DNA from: an uncultured Clostridia bacterium
GTDB lineage: Bacteria; Bacillota; Clostridia; TANB77; CAG-465
Assembly: GCA_934130595.1 (NCBI GenBank)
Contig: CAKOYF010000003.1
Span: forward strand, 73,615-137,614
DNA length: 64,000 bases
Direction of reading: 5' to 3'
The position numbers were made by a program, and so were the translations under genes. Shown one piece after another: positions 25,701 through 35,225 of this stretch (its first letter is position 1; each line of letters begins with the position of its first letter). Under the pieces are notes generated by a model. The model searched no databases. It saw nothing but the letters and a program-made list of their open reading frames with translations, and was not told the origin of the DNA.

Positions 25701-26505
25701 TATAATCCCCCTTACTCATAGCAATTATTTTTGATATTGTATCTTTTAAATCTTTACGTTCAACTATTTTATCCACAAATCCATGATTAAATAAAAACTC
25801 TGCTGATTGAAATTCATCCGGTAATTTTTCATTTATTGTCTGCTCAATTACCCTTTTTCCAGCAAATCCGACCATAGCTTTAGGCTCAGCAAGTATTACA
25901 TCTGCAAGAGTAGCAAAACTTGCGGTAACTCCACCATAAGTAGGATCTGTCAAAATACTTATGTATAAAATTCCTTTATCATTTAATTTATTTACTACTG
26001 AACTAGTTTTTGCCATTTGCATTAATGAAATTATTCCCTCTTGCATTCTTGCTCCACCTGATACTGTAAAAATAACGATAGGTAAATTTTTCTCTATAGC
26101 TTTTTCAAATGAATAAGTTATATATTCACCTACTACATATCCCATGCTTCCCATAAAAAAATTCGAATCCATTGCACAAATTATAGCTTCATTATTATTA
26201 ATTTTTCCAATACCACATTTTACAGCTTCTTTTAAGCCTGTTTTTTTTCTCAATCCCGCTATTTTCTGAACATATTCTGGCATATCTAGTGGATTTTTCG
26301 TATCTATATTTAGTTCAAATTCTTCAAAAGTTCCACTATCTACGACTAGTTCTATTCTTCTTCTACTTGAAAGTCTAAAATAATTTTGACATTTTGGACA
26401 AATACTTAAATTATTCTTTACGTCTTCTTTATATAGTATTTCTTTGCAATTAGGACATTTTATCCATTTTCCTACTGGTATATCTGCTTTTTTAATCTCT
26501 ATCAT
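25693..26505 (-). CDS. accD: Acetyl-CoA carboxylase carboxyltransferase subunit beta
   Basis: A 270-residue subunit with an N-terminal four-cysteine zinc ribbon (CPNCKEI then ICPKCQ, residues about 18-40) and a crotonase-fold core with FTVSGGARMQEG and PTYGGVTASFA. It pairs with AccA. The zinc domain binds acetyl-CoA carboxylase mRNA in E. coli; that function is not shown here. It overlaps accC by 4 bases and accA by 8. Confidence 0.96.
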   Translation of the reverse strand: MIEIKKADIPVGKWIKCPNCKEILYKEDVKNNLSICPKCQNYFRLSSRRRIELVVDSGTFEEFELNIDTKNPLDMPEYVQKIAGLRKKTGLKEAVKCGIGKINNNEAIICAMDSNFFMGSMGYVVGEYITYSFEKAIEKNLPIVIFTVSGGARMQEGIISLMQMAKTSSVVNKLNDKGILYISILTDPTYGGVTASFATLADVILAEPKAMVGFAGKRVIEQTINEKLPDEFQSAEFLFNHGFVDKIVERKDLKDTISKIIAMSKGDYNG

Positions 26506-27845
26506 AAATTAAACTCCTCTTTAATTAGCGCTGTTGTAAATTTACCACTTTTAAATTTACAATTATTTAATATTTCTTTTAAAAAGTTTATGTTTGTATC
26601 AACGCCTTCAATCTTACATTCACTTAATGCTCTATTCATCTTAGCTATTGCATCATTTCTATTTTTTGCATGTACAATTACCTTTGCAATCATCGAATCA
26701 TAAAATGGTGGAATTTCATATCCTTCATATACAGCAGTGTCAACCCTTGTTTCATTTCCACCAGGAAGCATTAATTTTTCTATTTTTCCTGGAGATGGTA
26801 TAAAATTTTTATATGGATTTTCTGCATTAATTCTGCATTCTATACTATGGCCTTTTGAAATGATTTCTTCTTGAGATAAATCTAATTTTAATCCTGATGC
26901 AATTTTTAATTGCTGTTTTACTATATCTATACCTGTCATCATTTCAGTTACAGGATGCTCAACTTGAATTCTTGTATTCATTTCCATAAAATAATAATTA
27001 TTATCTTTATCTACTAAAAATTCTACTGTTCCCGCTCCTTCATAACTTGCAGCTTTTGCTGCTCGTACAGCTGATTTTCCCATTTTTCTTCTTAAAGAGT
27101 CATTTAGTATTGTTGACGGACTTTCTTCTATTATTTTCTGATTATTTCTTTGCACAGAACAATCTCTTTCTCCAAGATATACACAATTATTATATTTATC
27201 TGATAATATCTGAATTTCAACATGTCTTGGATTTTGAATATACTTTTCCATATATATTGTATCATCATTAAAACAATTCCTAGCTTCTTGTTTTACTAAA
27301 TCTAACATTTCTTTTAGTTCTTCTTCATTAAATACAATTCTAATGCCTTTTCCTCCGCCTCCTGCAGAAGCTTTAAGAATAACTGGATAGCCGATCTTTG
27401 TGGCTTGTTCTTTTGCATCTTTAAAAGAGGTAATTTTACCTTTTGAACCTTCAATTACAGGGACACTATTATCGCTCATAAGTTTTTTACTGTTTATCTT
27501 ATTTCCCATTAGTTCTATTGTTTTATACGACGGGCCAATAAATTTAAGATTACATTCTTCACACATCTTAGCAAATCTTGAATTTTCAGCTAAAAAACCA
27601 AAGCCTGGATGAATACTATCTGCTTCACTTAAAACTGCTACCTCCAAAATATTTTTTTCATTTAAATAACTTTTTGTTGCTTGTGCTGGTCCAATACAAT
27701 ATGCTTCATCTGCTAATTTTACATGTAAAGCTTCTTTATCTGCTTCAGAATATACAGCAACAGTATTTATATTCATTTCTTTACAAGCTCTAATAATCCT
27801 TAACGCTATTTCTCCTCTATTTGCTATTAATACTTTTTTTAACAT
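26502..27845 (-). CDS. accC: Biotin carboxylase
   Basis: A 447-residue ATP-grasp enzyme that carboxylates biotin on AccB. Motifs: N-terminal KVLIANRGEIALRIIRACKE, ATP loop KASAGGGGKGIR, then EKYIQNPRHVEIQIL, ERDCSVQRNNQK and FMEMNTRIQVEHPVTE, containing the metal ligands and catalytic Glu/Arg. Full length for the family. It sits 10 bases after fabZ in the operon, with an AGGAG site. Confidence 0.97.
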   Translation of the reverse strand: MLKKVLIANRGEIALRIIRACKEMNINTVAVYSEADKEALHVKLADEAYCIGPAQATKSYLNEKNILEVAVLSEADSIHPGFGFLAENSRFAKMCEECNLKFIGPSYKTIELMGNKINSKKLMSDNSVPVIEGSKGKITSFKDAKEQATKIGYPVILKASAGGGGKGIRIVFNEEELKEMLDLVKQEARNCFNDDTIYMEKYIQNPRHVEIQILSDKYNNCVYLGERDCSVQRNNQKIIEESPSTILNDSLRRKMGKSAVRAAKAASYEGAGTVEFLVDKDNNYYFMEMNTRIQVEHPVTEMMTGIDIVKQQLKIASGLKLDLSQEEIISKGHSIECRINAENPYKNFIPSPGKIEKLMLPGGNETRVDTAVYEGYEIPPFYDSMIAKVIVHAKNRNDAIAKMNRALSECKIEGVDTNINFLKEILNNCKFKSGKFTTALIKEEFNL

Positions 27846-27855
27846 ATTTTTTCTC

Positions 27856-28281
27856 CTATACTACTGCAAATGTTAGCTCGCCTTTAGCTACTATTTTATC
27901 ATTAACAAAAGCTGTTGCTTCTCCTATACCAATAGGACCTTTTTCCTTAATAATATTAACTTCTAATTTTAATGTATCTCCTGGTACTACTTGTTTTTTA
28001 AACTTAAATTTATCTATTCCACCAAACAATGCATTTTTCCCTTTATTTTCTTCCTTAGATAAAATTGCCACCGCACCAGCTTGAGCTAAAGCTTCAACTA
28101 TTAATACTCCTGGCATAATTGGCTTTGAAGGAAAATGCCCCTGAAAATATGGCTCATTTATACATACATTTTTATATGCTACACAATTTTTTCCAGGTTC
28201 AAAGCTCTCAACTCTATCTATCATTAAAAATGGAGCTCTTTGCGGTATTATCTTCATTATTTTCTCTATATCTAACATCAT
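27856..28281 (-). CDS. fabZ: 3-hydroxyacyl-ACP dehydratase FabZ
   Basis: A 141-residue hot-dog protein that removes water from 3-hydroxyacyl-ACP. The catalytic pair is present in [22 protein letters not shown] (His and Glu). The N-terminal [13 protein letters not shown] replaces the common PHR with PQR, as in other Clostridia. It lies between accB and accC, an order common in this group. Confidence 0.96.
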   Translation of the reverse strand: MMLDIEKIMKIIPQRAPFLMIDRVESFEPGKNCVAYKNVCINEPYFQGHFPSKPIMPGVLIVEALAQAGAVAILSKEENKGKNALFGGIDKFKFKKQVVPGDTLKLEVNIIKEKGPIGIGEATAFVNDKIVAKGELTFAVV

Positions 28282-28291
28282 ATATTTCCTC

Positions 28292-28714
28292 CTACTTTAT
28301 CTTAAATAATGGCTTTCCGTAATCTACCATTTCTTCATTATTTACACAAATTTCTACAATTTCACCATCATATTCAGATTCTATTTCATTCATTAATTTC
28401 ATGGCTTCAATAATGCATAAAACTTGACCTTTTTCTACTTTATCTCCAACTTTAACAAAATCTTCCTTATCTGGAGCTGATTTAAGATAGAAAGTTCCAA
28501 CCATCGGTGATTTTATTATATTTTTAGCTTCTTCAACCATTTCTTCTTTAACTATCTCAATATTATCTTTTTTAATTAATGGGCTTTCCATTTTTGAAGC
28601 CACACTATCTTTTGTTAAAATTATTTTTGCTCCATCCGAAAATTCTATGTTTAAACTATTAAGTTGTGATTGACTCATGTCATTTATTATTTTCTTTATT
28701 TGTTCATACTCCAT
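28292..28714 (-). CDS. accB: Biotin carboxyl carrier protein of acetyl-CoA carboxylase
   Basis: A 140-residue carrier. An N-terminal helical part ([19 protein letters not shown]) leads through a flexible linker to the biotinyl domain, with the biotinylated Lys in EAMKLMNEI and the thumb-type [16 protein letters not shown] longer frame begins at 28750 overlapping the fabF stop without its own ribosome site; the ATG at 28714 follows GGAGG at a rather long 13 bases, so translational coupling to fabF is possible and the start is not certain. The ligase that loads biotin is encoded upstream (birA). Confidence 0.93.
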   Translation of the reverse strand: MEYEQIKKIINDMSQSQLNSLNIEFSDGAKIILTKDSVASKMESPLIKKDNIEIVKEEMVEEAKNIIKSPMVGTFYLKSAPDKEDFVKVGDKVEKGQVLCIIEAMKLMNEIESEYDGEIVEICVNNEEMVDYGKPLFKIK

Positions 28715-28742
28715 AGTTACGCTTCTACCTCCTTTAATTTTT

Positions 28743-29975
28743 TTACTCATATTTTTTTAATATTATGCTACTATTGTGTCCACCAAAGCCAAGTGAGTTT
28801 GACATTGCATATTTTATTTCTGATTTAATTGGCTTATTAGGTACAATATTTAAATCACATTCTTCATCTGGGACTTTATATCCTATAGTTGGAGGAACAA
28901 CATTTTCTTCAATTGCTTTTGCACAAATAATTGCCTCTACGGCTCCAGCCGCTCCAAGTAAATGTCCAGTATGACCTTTTGTTGAGCTTACATATAATTT
29001 ATCTGTATTTTTAAAAGCTGTTTTTATTGCTTGTGTTTCATATAAATCATTTAAATGTGTTGATGTTCCGTGAGCATTTATATAAGTTAAATCATCAGAA
29101 GAGATATTTGCATCTTTAATAGCATTAATCATTGCTCTTGCGCCACCTTCTCCACTTGGAGCCGGAGAAGTTATATGATAAGCATCTGATGATGCACCAT
29201 ATCCAACCACTTCAGCATAAATTTTTGCTCCTCTATTTATAGCATGTTCAAGTTCTTCTAATACAAGAACTCCTGCACCTTCACCCATAACAAAACCAGC
29301 TCTTTCTTTATCCCATGGAATACTTGCGCGAGTTTTATCTGATGTAGTGTTTAAAGCTTTTATTGTAGTAAATCCAGCAATACCTGAAGGTGTAATTGAA
29401 GCTTCACATCCACCACATAAAACCGCCTCTTGATATCCATGTCTAATTAATCTAAACGCTTCACCTATTGAATGAGTTCCACTTGCACAAGCTGTCACAA
29501 TACAAAAAGATTCACCTTTTATTCCCAAGTCAATTGCAATATTACCTGCTGCCATATTTGAAATTGCCATTGGTATATACATTGGTGATACTTTATCTGA
29601 TCCCTTTTGATTTAGATTAATGTTTTGCTCCTCTATTGTCTTAAGTCCACCTATTCCAGAACTCACTATTACACCAACTTTTTCCATATCTATATTTTCA
29701 TTATTTAATCCGCTATCTTTCATAGCTTCTCTTGCTGCAATCACTCCGAATTGCGTAAATCTATCCATTCTTTTAGCTGCTCTCCTATCTAGATATTCTT
29801 CTGGATTATATCCTTTTACTTCAGCAGCAAGCTTTACTTTAAAATCTTTTGTGTCAAAAAGTGTAATATCTTCTATACCACATTTACACTCTACAATTCC
29901 TTTAAATAGCTCATTTACATTATTTCCTATAGGAGTGATAGCTCCCATTCCTGTTATCACAACTCTCTTATTCAT
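28743..29975 (-). CDS. fabF: 3-oxoacyl-ACP synthase II FabF
   Basis: A 410-residue condensing enzyme extending acyl-ACP with malonyl-ACP. The Cys-His-His active site is visible: [23 protein letters not shown] and [16 protein letters not shown]-terminal [14 protein letters not shown] is family-typical. It follows fabG by 11 bases with a GGAGG site. Confidence 0.97.
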   Translation of the reverse strand: MNKRVVITGMGAITPIGNNVNELFKGIVECKCGIEDITLFDTKDFKVKLAAEVKGYNPEEYLDRRAAKRMDRFTQFGVIAAREAMKDSGLNNENIDMEKVGVIVSSGIGGLKTIEEQNINLNQKGSDKVSPMYIPMAISNMAAGNIAIDLGIKGESFCIVTACASGTHSIGEAFRLIRHGYQEAVLCGGCEASITPSGIAGFTTIKALNTTSDKTRASIPWDKERAGFVMGEGAGVLVLEELEHAINRGAKIYAEVVGYGASSDAYHITSPAPSGEGGARAMINAIKDANISSDDLTYINAHGTSTHLNDLYETQAIKTAFKNTDKLYVSSTKGHTGHLLGAAGAVEAIICAKAIEENVVPPTIGYKVPDEECDLNIVPNKPIKSEIKYAMSNSLGFGGHNSSIILKKYE

Positions 29976-29986
29976 TACTAAACCTC

Positions 29987-30727
29987 CTACATTACCATTC
30001 CACCATCTACATTTATTACTTGACCAGTTATATATGAACTTTCTTCACTTGAAAGAAAATACACAACATTTGCCACTTCTTTGGCTTTTCCCATACGTTT
30101 TAGTGGAATTTGCGAATAAATATTTTCCTTAACCTTATCCGATAAAATACTTGTCATATCTGTATCTATAAATCCAGGTGCGACAGCATTTACTCTTATA
30201 TTTCTTCCAGCAAGCTCTTTAGCAAGTGCTTTGCTAAAGCCTATTATTCCAGCTTTTGAAGCAGCATAATTTGATTGCCCAGCATTTCCAACAATACCAA
30301 CAACTGAAGAAATATTTACAATATTTCCGCTTTTATTTTTCATCATATATGGTACTAAATTTCTGCACATATTAAATGTCCCTTTTAAGTTTACATCTAT
30401 TACTTTACTAAAATTTTCCTCTTTCATCATAGCAATCAAGCCATCTTTAGTAATTCCTGCATTATTAACAAGAACATCTACTTTTCCAAATTTATTAATT
30501 GCCTCTTTAACTAGATTTTCACATTCTTCATACTTTGAAACATCTGCTTTTAAAATTAACACACTATTATTATATTTTTTAAAAGCTTCCTTAATAACTT
30601 CTAAATCCACGTTACTTGATACATAATTTAACACTAAATTATATCCATTTTCAGCAAACTTTTCTGCTATCTTTCTTCCTATTCCCCTAGTACCGCCTGT
30701 AACAAGAGCTACTTTATTATCTTCCAT
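29987..30727 (-). CDS. fabG: 3-oxoacyl-ACP reductase FabG
   Basis: A 246-residue short-chain dehydrogenase that reduces 3-oxoacyl-ACP with NADPH. Motifs: TGGTRGIGRKIA, NNAGITKDG, the Ser in NISSVVG, and YAASKAG with the catalytic Tyr and Lys, followed by VAPGFIDTDM. The position between fabD and fabF in the operon supports FabG over other reductases. Confidence 0.96.
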   Translation of the reverse strand: MEDNKVALVTGGTRGIGRKIAEKFAENGYNLVLNYVSSNVDLEVIKEAFKKYNNSVLILKADVSKYEECENLVKEAINKFGKVDVLVNNAGITKDGLIAMMKEENFSKVIDVNLKGTFNMCRNLVPYMMKNKSGNIVNISSVVGIVGNAGQSNYAASKAGIIGFSKALAKELAGRNIRVNAVAPGFIDTDMTSILSDKVKENIYSQIPLKRMGKAKEVANVVYFLSSEESSYITGQVINVDGGMVM

Positions 30728-30733
30728 ATTAAT

Positions 30734-31657
30734 CTACTCCTTTACTAATTCTAATAATTTATTTAAATTTTCAACACTATTTACGCTTATTACTTTTGCA
30801 TTATCTAACTCTTTTCTTACAAATCCTCCAAGAGCTCTTCCTGGTCCAACTTCAACATATAAATCTACATTTTCCTTATCTAAACTAGATATTATTTTAT
30901 CCATTCTTACAGGACTAATCATATGTGTTGATAAAATTTTTTCATAATCTTCATTTTGGCTATATTCTGTAGCATCTATATTTTTTAATACTCTAATATT
31001 ACCATGCTTAAAATTAACATCTTTAATTTCATTTTTTAATCTTAAGCTTGCCTCATTTAATTTTATAGTATGAAAAGCTCCAGATGTGTTTAATTCAATT
31101 ACCTTTTTAGCTCCAGCCTCTTTTAATCTTCTTTTTGCTATTAAAATAGCATCTTTTTCTCCTGATACAACAGTTTGCATTGAATAATTATAATTTGCTG
31201 GAACAATAAATCCTTCTGTTTCATTACATATTTTTTCTATTATACTACTTTCTAATCCTACAACTGCTGCCATTGCATATTCATCTGAATTGTATTCTTG
31301 CATTATACTACCACGTTTTTCTACAAGTTTTAATCCATCTTCAAAATCTAAATATCCCGCTTGAATTAAAGCCGTGTATTCTCCTAAACTTAGACCTGCA
31401 CAAACATCTGGAACAATATTATATTTATTTAAAACATTACATATTGCAAGAGAACTTACAAGTATTGCAACCTGTGTATTAATTGTATTATTTAATTCTT
31501 CTTGACTTGAATTAAAACAAAGATTTGGAATATTTCTATTCAATATTTTACTTGCCTTGTCATAAACATCTCTTGCCTCTTTATATTTATCATAAATGTC
31601 CTTACACATTCCAACACTTTGTGATCCCTGGCCAGGGAATAAAAAAGCGATTTTCAT
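30734..31657 (-). CDS. fabD: Malonyl-CoA:ACP transacylase FabD
   Basis: A 307-residue acyltransferase loading malonyl groups onto ACP. FLFPGQGSQ at the N-terminus, nucleophile motif GLSLGEYTAL, Arg and His partners in the usual places (SGAFHT for His). It starts four bases after fabH ends. Its substrate, the acyl carrier protein, is not encoded in this operon. Confidence 0.96.
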   Translation of the reverse strand: MKIAFLFPGQGSQSVGMCKDIYDKYKEARDVYDKASKILNRNIPNLCFNSSQEELNNTINTQVAILVSSLAICNVLNKYNIVPDVCAGLSLGEYTALIQAGYLDFEDGLKLVEKRGSIMQEYNSDEYAMAAVVGLESSIIEKICNETEGFIVPANYNYSMQTVVSGEKDAILIAKRRLKEAGAKKVIELNTSGAFHTIKLNEASLRLKNEIKDVNFKHGNIRVLKNIDATEYSQNEDYEKILSTHMISPVRMDKIISSLDKENVDLYVEVGPGRALGGFVRKELDNAKVISVNSVENLNKLLELVKE

Positions 31658-31660
31658 ATT

Positions 31661-32581
31661 TTATACCTCCATTAATATACTTCCTAAATTTAATCCTCCA
31701 CCATATCCTAACAATATAATCTTATCTTCTTCACAAATTGCTTTAGATGAGAATAATTCGTCAATAGCTATTGGAATACTTGCACAAAATATATTTCCAT
31801 ATTCACTTATATTTGTATACATCCTTGCATTTGTCTTTTTACTAATTTTTTCAATTATTCTTATATTAGATTGATGTGGAATAACAAATTTTACTTCTTC
31901 AATTTTCGTATTGCCAATATCTAAAACTTCATTTAAATTTTCTATTGTCTTTGTTGTAGCAAATCTATATACTTCCTTTCCCCTCATATACAAATCATGA
32001 TTCATATTACAACTTAAAATATTATCTTTATCTTCATAGCTACATATTTTACAAAAATACTTTTTAGGTAAATCTGATTTTTCAAAATATATAACTCCTG
32101 CTCCATCTCCAAATAGCATTTTAGTGTTAATATCTTCATAATTATTTCTAGACAATATATCTGCTCCAATTACTATTGCATTTTTTACACAAGAAGTTTT
32201 AATATATTTTTGTGCTACATCTATGGCATTTATATATCCACTACAACCTGCTAATATATCCATACATATACAGTCTTTTATTTCAAAATATTTTTGAATT
32301 TTAAAAGAAAGTGAAGGCATTATATTTGTATATGAAGTTGATGCAACAATAATCATATCAATATCATAAACATTTACATCTTTATATTTTGCTAGCATAT
32401 CCTTAATAGCATTTACAGCTAAATCTTCTAATGTTTCTTCATTCGAATAAAATCTTTTTTCTATACCAGTTCTTTTGTATATATAGCCTTTTTCTAAATT
32501 ATTTTCTTCTTCTAAAATTTTATTATATACAATTTTTTTGGGAACATATTTTCCTGTTGCTTTTATCTTAAAAGAATTCAT
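31661..32581 (-). CDS. fabH: 3-oxoacyl-ACP synthase III FabH
   Basis: A 306-residue condensing enzyme that starts fatty-acid synthesis from an acyl-CoA primer and malonyl-ACP. Active-site Cys in DILAGCSGYINA, His in FVIPHQSNIRI and Asn in EYGNIFCASIPIA. The frame can be opened at a TTG (32593), but that overlaps the ribosome site; ATG at 32581 is correctly placed after GGAGG. First gene of the operon; a palindrome lies about 55 bases upstream and a terminator separates it from the birA side, so it should have its own regulated promoter. Confidence 0.95.
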   Translation of the reverse strand: MNSFKIKATGKYVPKKIVYNKILEEENNLEKGYIYKRTGIEKRFYSNEETLEDLAVNAIKDMLAKYKDVNVYDIDMIIVASTSYTNIMPSLSFKIQKYFEIKDCICMDILAGCSGYINAIDVAQKYIKTSCVKNAIVIGADILSRNNYEDINTKMLFGDGAGVIYFEKSDLPKKYFCKICSYEDKDNILSCNMNHDLYMRGKEVYRFATTKTIENLNEVLDIGNTKIEEVKFVIPHQSNIRIIEKISKKTNARMYTNISEYGNIFCASIPIAIDELFSSKAICEEDKIILLGYGGGLNLGSILMEV

Positions 32582-32635
32582 ACTTACCTCCAAACTATAA
32601 CTAGTTTATACTAATTTTTTTTTTAAATCACTAAT

Positions 32636-32651
32636 CTGACTGGTCAGTCTG
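32636..32651. promoter_or_regulatory. Palindromic operator candidate before fabH
   Basis: CTGAC-TG-GTCAG at 32636-32647 is a perfect palindrome; read on the minus strand it overlaps a second one, GACTG-AC-CAGTC. Such nested symmetry is typical of TetR-type operators. It lies between the upstream terminator and fabH, where the operon's promoter must be. No good -10/-35 pair could be fixed. Confidence 0.5.
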
Positions 32652-32678
32652 TTTAATTTGTAAAATGAATAAAAAAAG

Positions 32679-32704
32679 AAAAGTATTTTATTTCAAATAC
32701 TTTT
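32679..32704 (-). terminator. Terminator between birA/tetR remnant and fabH
   Basis: A perfect 10-bp stem (32679-32688 with 32695-32704), six-base loop, followed on the minus strand by CTTTTTTT. Confidence 0.8.
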
Positions 32705-32724
32705 CTGTTATTTTATTTACATAT

Positions 32725-32884
32725 TTAGTTTTCTAATATTTCTTCTTTACTTGAAAGCTGATAATATAAAGCTCAATTTTATATTTCACCAGCAGGAGTT
32801 ACCTCTTTAATACTAGGAGAATCACACTTTTTTTGCAAACAAATCCATTGATGTCTCGACTTTTTTTCTCTTTCTTATATTCAT
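32725..32884 (-). pseudogene. Decayed TetR/AcrR-type regulator (N-terminal part only)
   Basis: One base after the birA stop, an ATG opens a frame reading RKRKKVETSMDLFAKK. After one extra A in a seven-A run the adjacent frame goes on with SIKEV, TPAGEI, two stop codons, then ALYYQLSSKEEILEN. This follows the TetR helix-turn-helix pattern (LFaekG..SI..IA..AGVs..LYyyFkSKEeIl) in order and spacing. The ligand-binding domain is absent, so the gene is dead. Its position in front of the fatty-acid operon and next to a palindrome suggests it once controlled fabH. The alignment is by eye. Confidence 0.6.
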
Positions 32885-32885
32885 A

Positions 32886-33470
32886 CTAATTTTCTAATAA
32901 TTTCAAATATTCTTTTTCAAATATATTAAAAAATTCAGCAATTATTTTTTCTCTGTTACACTCTATATTAAACTCATTTAATATAGATGAAGCAACATTT
33001 TCTATATTAGGATTAAAATTTTGTTGTGATATATTTATTCCGATTCCAATATATAATTTTTTTACTATCTCACCAACTAGTTTTGACTCAACAAGAATAC
33101 CGCCTATTTTCTTGCCATTAAATACTATATCATTTGGTTCCTTTATTTCAAGGTTTAAATTGTATAACTTTTCAAATGTCCTAACTATACATTTTGCTAT
33201 AATAATTGTAATTTCTTTTAATTTGGAAATTTTACATTCAGGAAAAAGTGTAAGAGACATTGCAATGTTTTTATATTCTGTATCTGTATACCAAACACGT
33301 CCATGAGTTCCTTTACCTTTAGTTTGCCTTTCAGCAATTATTACTGTACCATTTTCAAGAGAACTATTTCTTTTAACTTCTTCTTGAGTTGAATCAATTA
33401 TATCATAACATACTATTTCTTTTCCAATAATTTTAGTTTTTAGATTATTTTTTATAATATTTTTATTCAT
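32886..33470 (-). CDS. birA: Biotin-[acetyl-CoA carboxylase] ligase
   Basis: A 194-residue class I biotin ligase that attaches biotin to AccB. It shows YDIIDSTQEEVKR, the biotinyl-AMP loop KGKGTHGRVWY, the EPNDIVFNGKKIGGILVES segment with the catalytic lysine, and GIGINI. It has no N-terminal DNA-binding domain, so it cannot act as repressor, and the C-terminal SH3-like domain is missing or very short. It overlaps the oxidoreductase gene by 4 bases and lies upstream of the acc/fab operon it serves. Confidence 0.92.
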   Translation of the reverse strand: MNKNIIKNNLKTKIIGKEIVCYDIIDSTQEEVKRNSSLENGTVIIAERQTKGKGTHGRVWYTDTEYKNIAMSLTLFPECKISKLKEITIIIAKCIVRTFEKLYNLNLEIKEPNDIVFNGKKIGGILVESKLVGEIVKKLYIGIGINISQQNFNPNIENVASSILNEFNIECNREKIIAEFFNIFEKEYLKLLEN

Positions 33471-34720
33471 TTATTATTTTCCTTTAAATCATTATATATT
33501 TTCTTAGCAGCTTCTCTTCCTGAATAACTAGCCCAAGCTACTGTAGATTTCATTCCAGCAGCATCTCCAGCTGCATATACATTTTCTATATTAGTCCTAT
33601 AATTTTCATCTATTTTAATTTTTTCACATTCATTTTTTTCTAAATCATCTATAACATTTTTTTCAAGACATGAGCCTATTGCCAGCACTACATAATCCAT
33701 ATCTAAAAAATAATTTGAATTATCTATATTTACTGGATAAGGTCTCTTTCCTTCTTCAAATATTAGCTCTGTTTTTATACATTCTATTTTCTCAACTTTA
33801 TCCTTACCTAATATCTTTATAATATTATTTAAGAATTTAAACTCAATGCCTTCATCTTTTGCATCTTTTATTTCTTTTTTCTCTGCAGGCATCTGTTCTT
33901 CAGCTCTCCTATAAATAACATATACATGATCTGCTCCTAGTTTTTTTATAGTTCTAGCAGCATCCATTGCAACATTTCCTCCGCCAATTACTGCAACATT
34001 CTTTCCATTAAAATCTGGATAATTTTTATATTCTAACAACTCATTTCCACCATACACACCTATAAGATCTTCTCCAGCTATATTCATTTTAGATGATTTA
34101 TTGGCTCCAATAGCTATAAAAACAGCATCATATTTAGATCTCAAATCTTTAAGAGCAATATTTTTACCAAGTTCCATATTGTATTTAACATCTATTCCAA
34201 GATTTATTATTTTTTCATATACTTTTTTTACAATATCTTTAGGTAATCTAAACTCTGGTATACCATGTACTAAAAGTCCACCTAAATATGATTTTTTCTC
34301 ATATAAATCCACTTTCTTTATACCGAGTCTTTTTAATGTTGCAGCACATGTTATACCGCAAGGACCACTGCCAATTACTGCAACACTTTTGTCTAATTCT
34401 TTATATTCACTTAAATTTTTAATTTCTATATTATTATCTATCCCGTAATCTCCAATAAAAGCTTCAATTTTTCCTATTTCTACGCTTTCTCCTCTTATTC
34501 CTCTAACACAACTTCCTTGACATTGTTTAGTATGTGGACAAACTCTACCACAAATACTAGATAATATTGTTGTTTGTGTAATTCTTTCAAATGCCTTAAT
34601 ATAATCTTTTTCTTTTACAAATTTTATCATATCTGTAATATCGTTAGATAATGGACACCCTTTCATACAGTTTTTATTTTTACAACTAAGACAATACATT
34701 GCTTTTTCTTCTATATTCAT
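33467..34720 (-). CDS. GltD-like NAD(P)H-dependent FAD oxidoreductase
   Basis: A 417-residue protein of the glutamate synthase small-subunit/dihydropyrimidine dehydrogenase N-terminal family. An N-terminal iron-sulfur domain carries cysteines CLSCKNKNCMKGCPLS and CGRVCPHTKQCQGSC; the FAD-binding loop is VIGSGPCG and the NAD(P) loop VIGGGNVAMDAART; VYAAGDA is the C-terminal FAD motif. Without a large partner subunit nearby its acceptor is unknown; such subunits feed electrons to several enzymes. It forms an overlapping pair with birA. Confidence 0.85.
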   Translation of the reverse strand: MNIEEKAMYCLSCKNKNCMKGCPLSNDITDMIKFVKEKDYIKAFERITQTTILSSICGRVCPHTKQCQGSCVRGIRGESVEIGKIEAFIGDYGIDNNIEIKNLSEYKELDKSVAVIGSGPCGITCAATLKRLGIKKVDLYEKKSYLGGLLVHGIPEFRLPKDIVKKVYEKIINLGIDVKYNMELGKNIALKDLRSKYDAVFIAIGANKSSKMNIAGEDLIGVYGGNELLEYKNYPDFNGKNVAVIGGGNVAMDAARTIKKLGADHVYVIYRRAEEQMPAEKKEIKDAKDEGIEFKFLNNIIKILGKDKVEKIECIKTELIFEEGKRPYPVNIDNSNYFLDMDYVVLAIGSCLEKNVIDDLEKNECEKIKIDENYRTNIENVYAAGDAAGMKSTVAWASYSGREAAKKIYNDLKENNK

Positions 34721-34837
34721 ATTCTATTCTCCTTTTAAATTGCATTATACTATAAAGATAAAAAAATGAAAAGGATATTTTAAATAAAATATTGCGTAAT
34801 TTTTACTATACTATAATTCTTTTATGAGGTATTGTGC

Positions 34838-34925
34838 ATGAGAAAAAAATTTAATTATGATTACTGTTTCATTAATAATTATAATTGCATTTGCTTTTGT
34901 TATGTTATATCTAATAAAAAATTAG
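34838..34925 (+). pseudogene. Broken small membrane peptide or signal-peptide fragment
   Basis: GAGGT is followed seven bases later by ATG AGA and a run of seven A. If one A is removed the frame reads MRKNLIMITVSLIIIIAFAF and onwards to VMLYLIKN-stop, a basic start plus one membrane segment, as in a short membrane protein or the leader of a secreted one. As sequenced, the frame from the ATG gives an unremarkable peptide. Confidence 0.3.
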
Positions 34926-35008
34926 AATGTATTTCAGTTGAACATAGACAGTAAAATATATATATATAAATAAATACTAAATGATATAGTAAATAAAAAA
35001 TACTACTA

Positions 35009-35164
35009 AAAAAATATATATCAATATATATAATTTATTATGTATTCTACTATGAAATAAATCAAGAAAATATTATAAATGAATTACTATGAGATTATAA
35101 AAGCGAAGATGTTAAAGCTACTTATACTTTAATCAATAATTTTGATCTGAAAAATCGATTTTAA
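35009..35164 (+). pseudogene. Decayed plus-strand coding remnant
   Basis: A plus frame ends at TAA 35162-35164 and contains one internal TGA at 35090. Around it the translation is protein-like: YYEINQENIINELL, stop, DYKSEDVKATYTLINNF. Together with the membrane fragment upstream it may be the remains of one secreted or membrane protein. Not recognisable as a family. Confidence 0.3.
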
Positions 35165-35191
35165 CAGCCACACTAAAAAAGTGAGTAATAA

Positions 35192-35225
35192 AAAAGGTAA
35201 TATAGATTTTCCTATATTACCTTTT
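35192..35225 (-). terminator. Terminator of the orphan gene at 35.2 kb
   Basis: A perfect 14-bp stem (35192-35205 with 35212-35225), six-base loop, T-rich on the minus strand (TTTTTTATT). Confidence 0.8.

Noticed and set aside
34955..35040. A replication origin or AT-rich regulatory element
   Set aside because: Apart from A/T richness there are no DnaA-box clusters or iterons, and the flanks look like decayed coding sequence.
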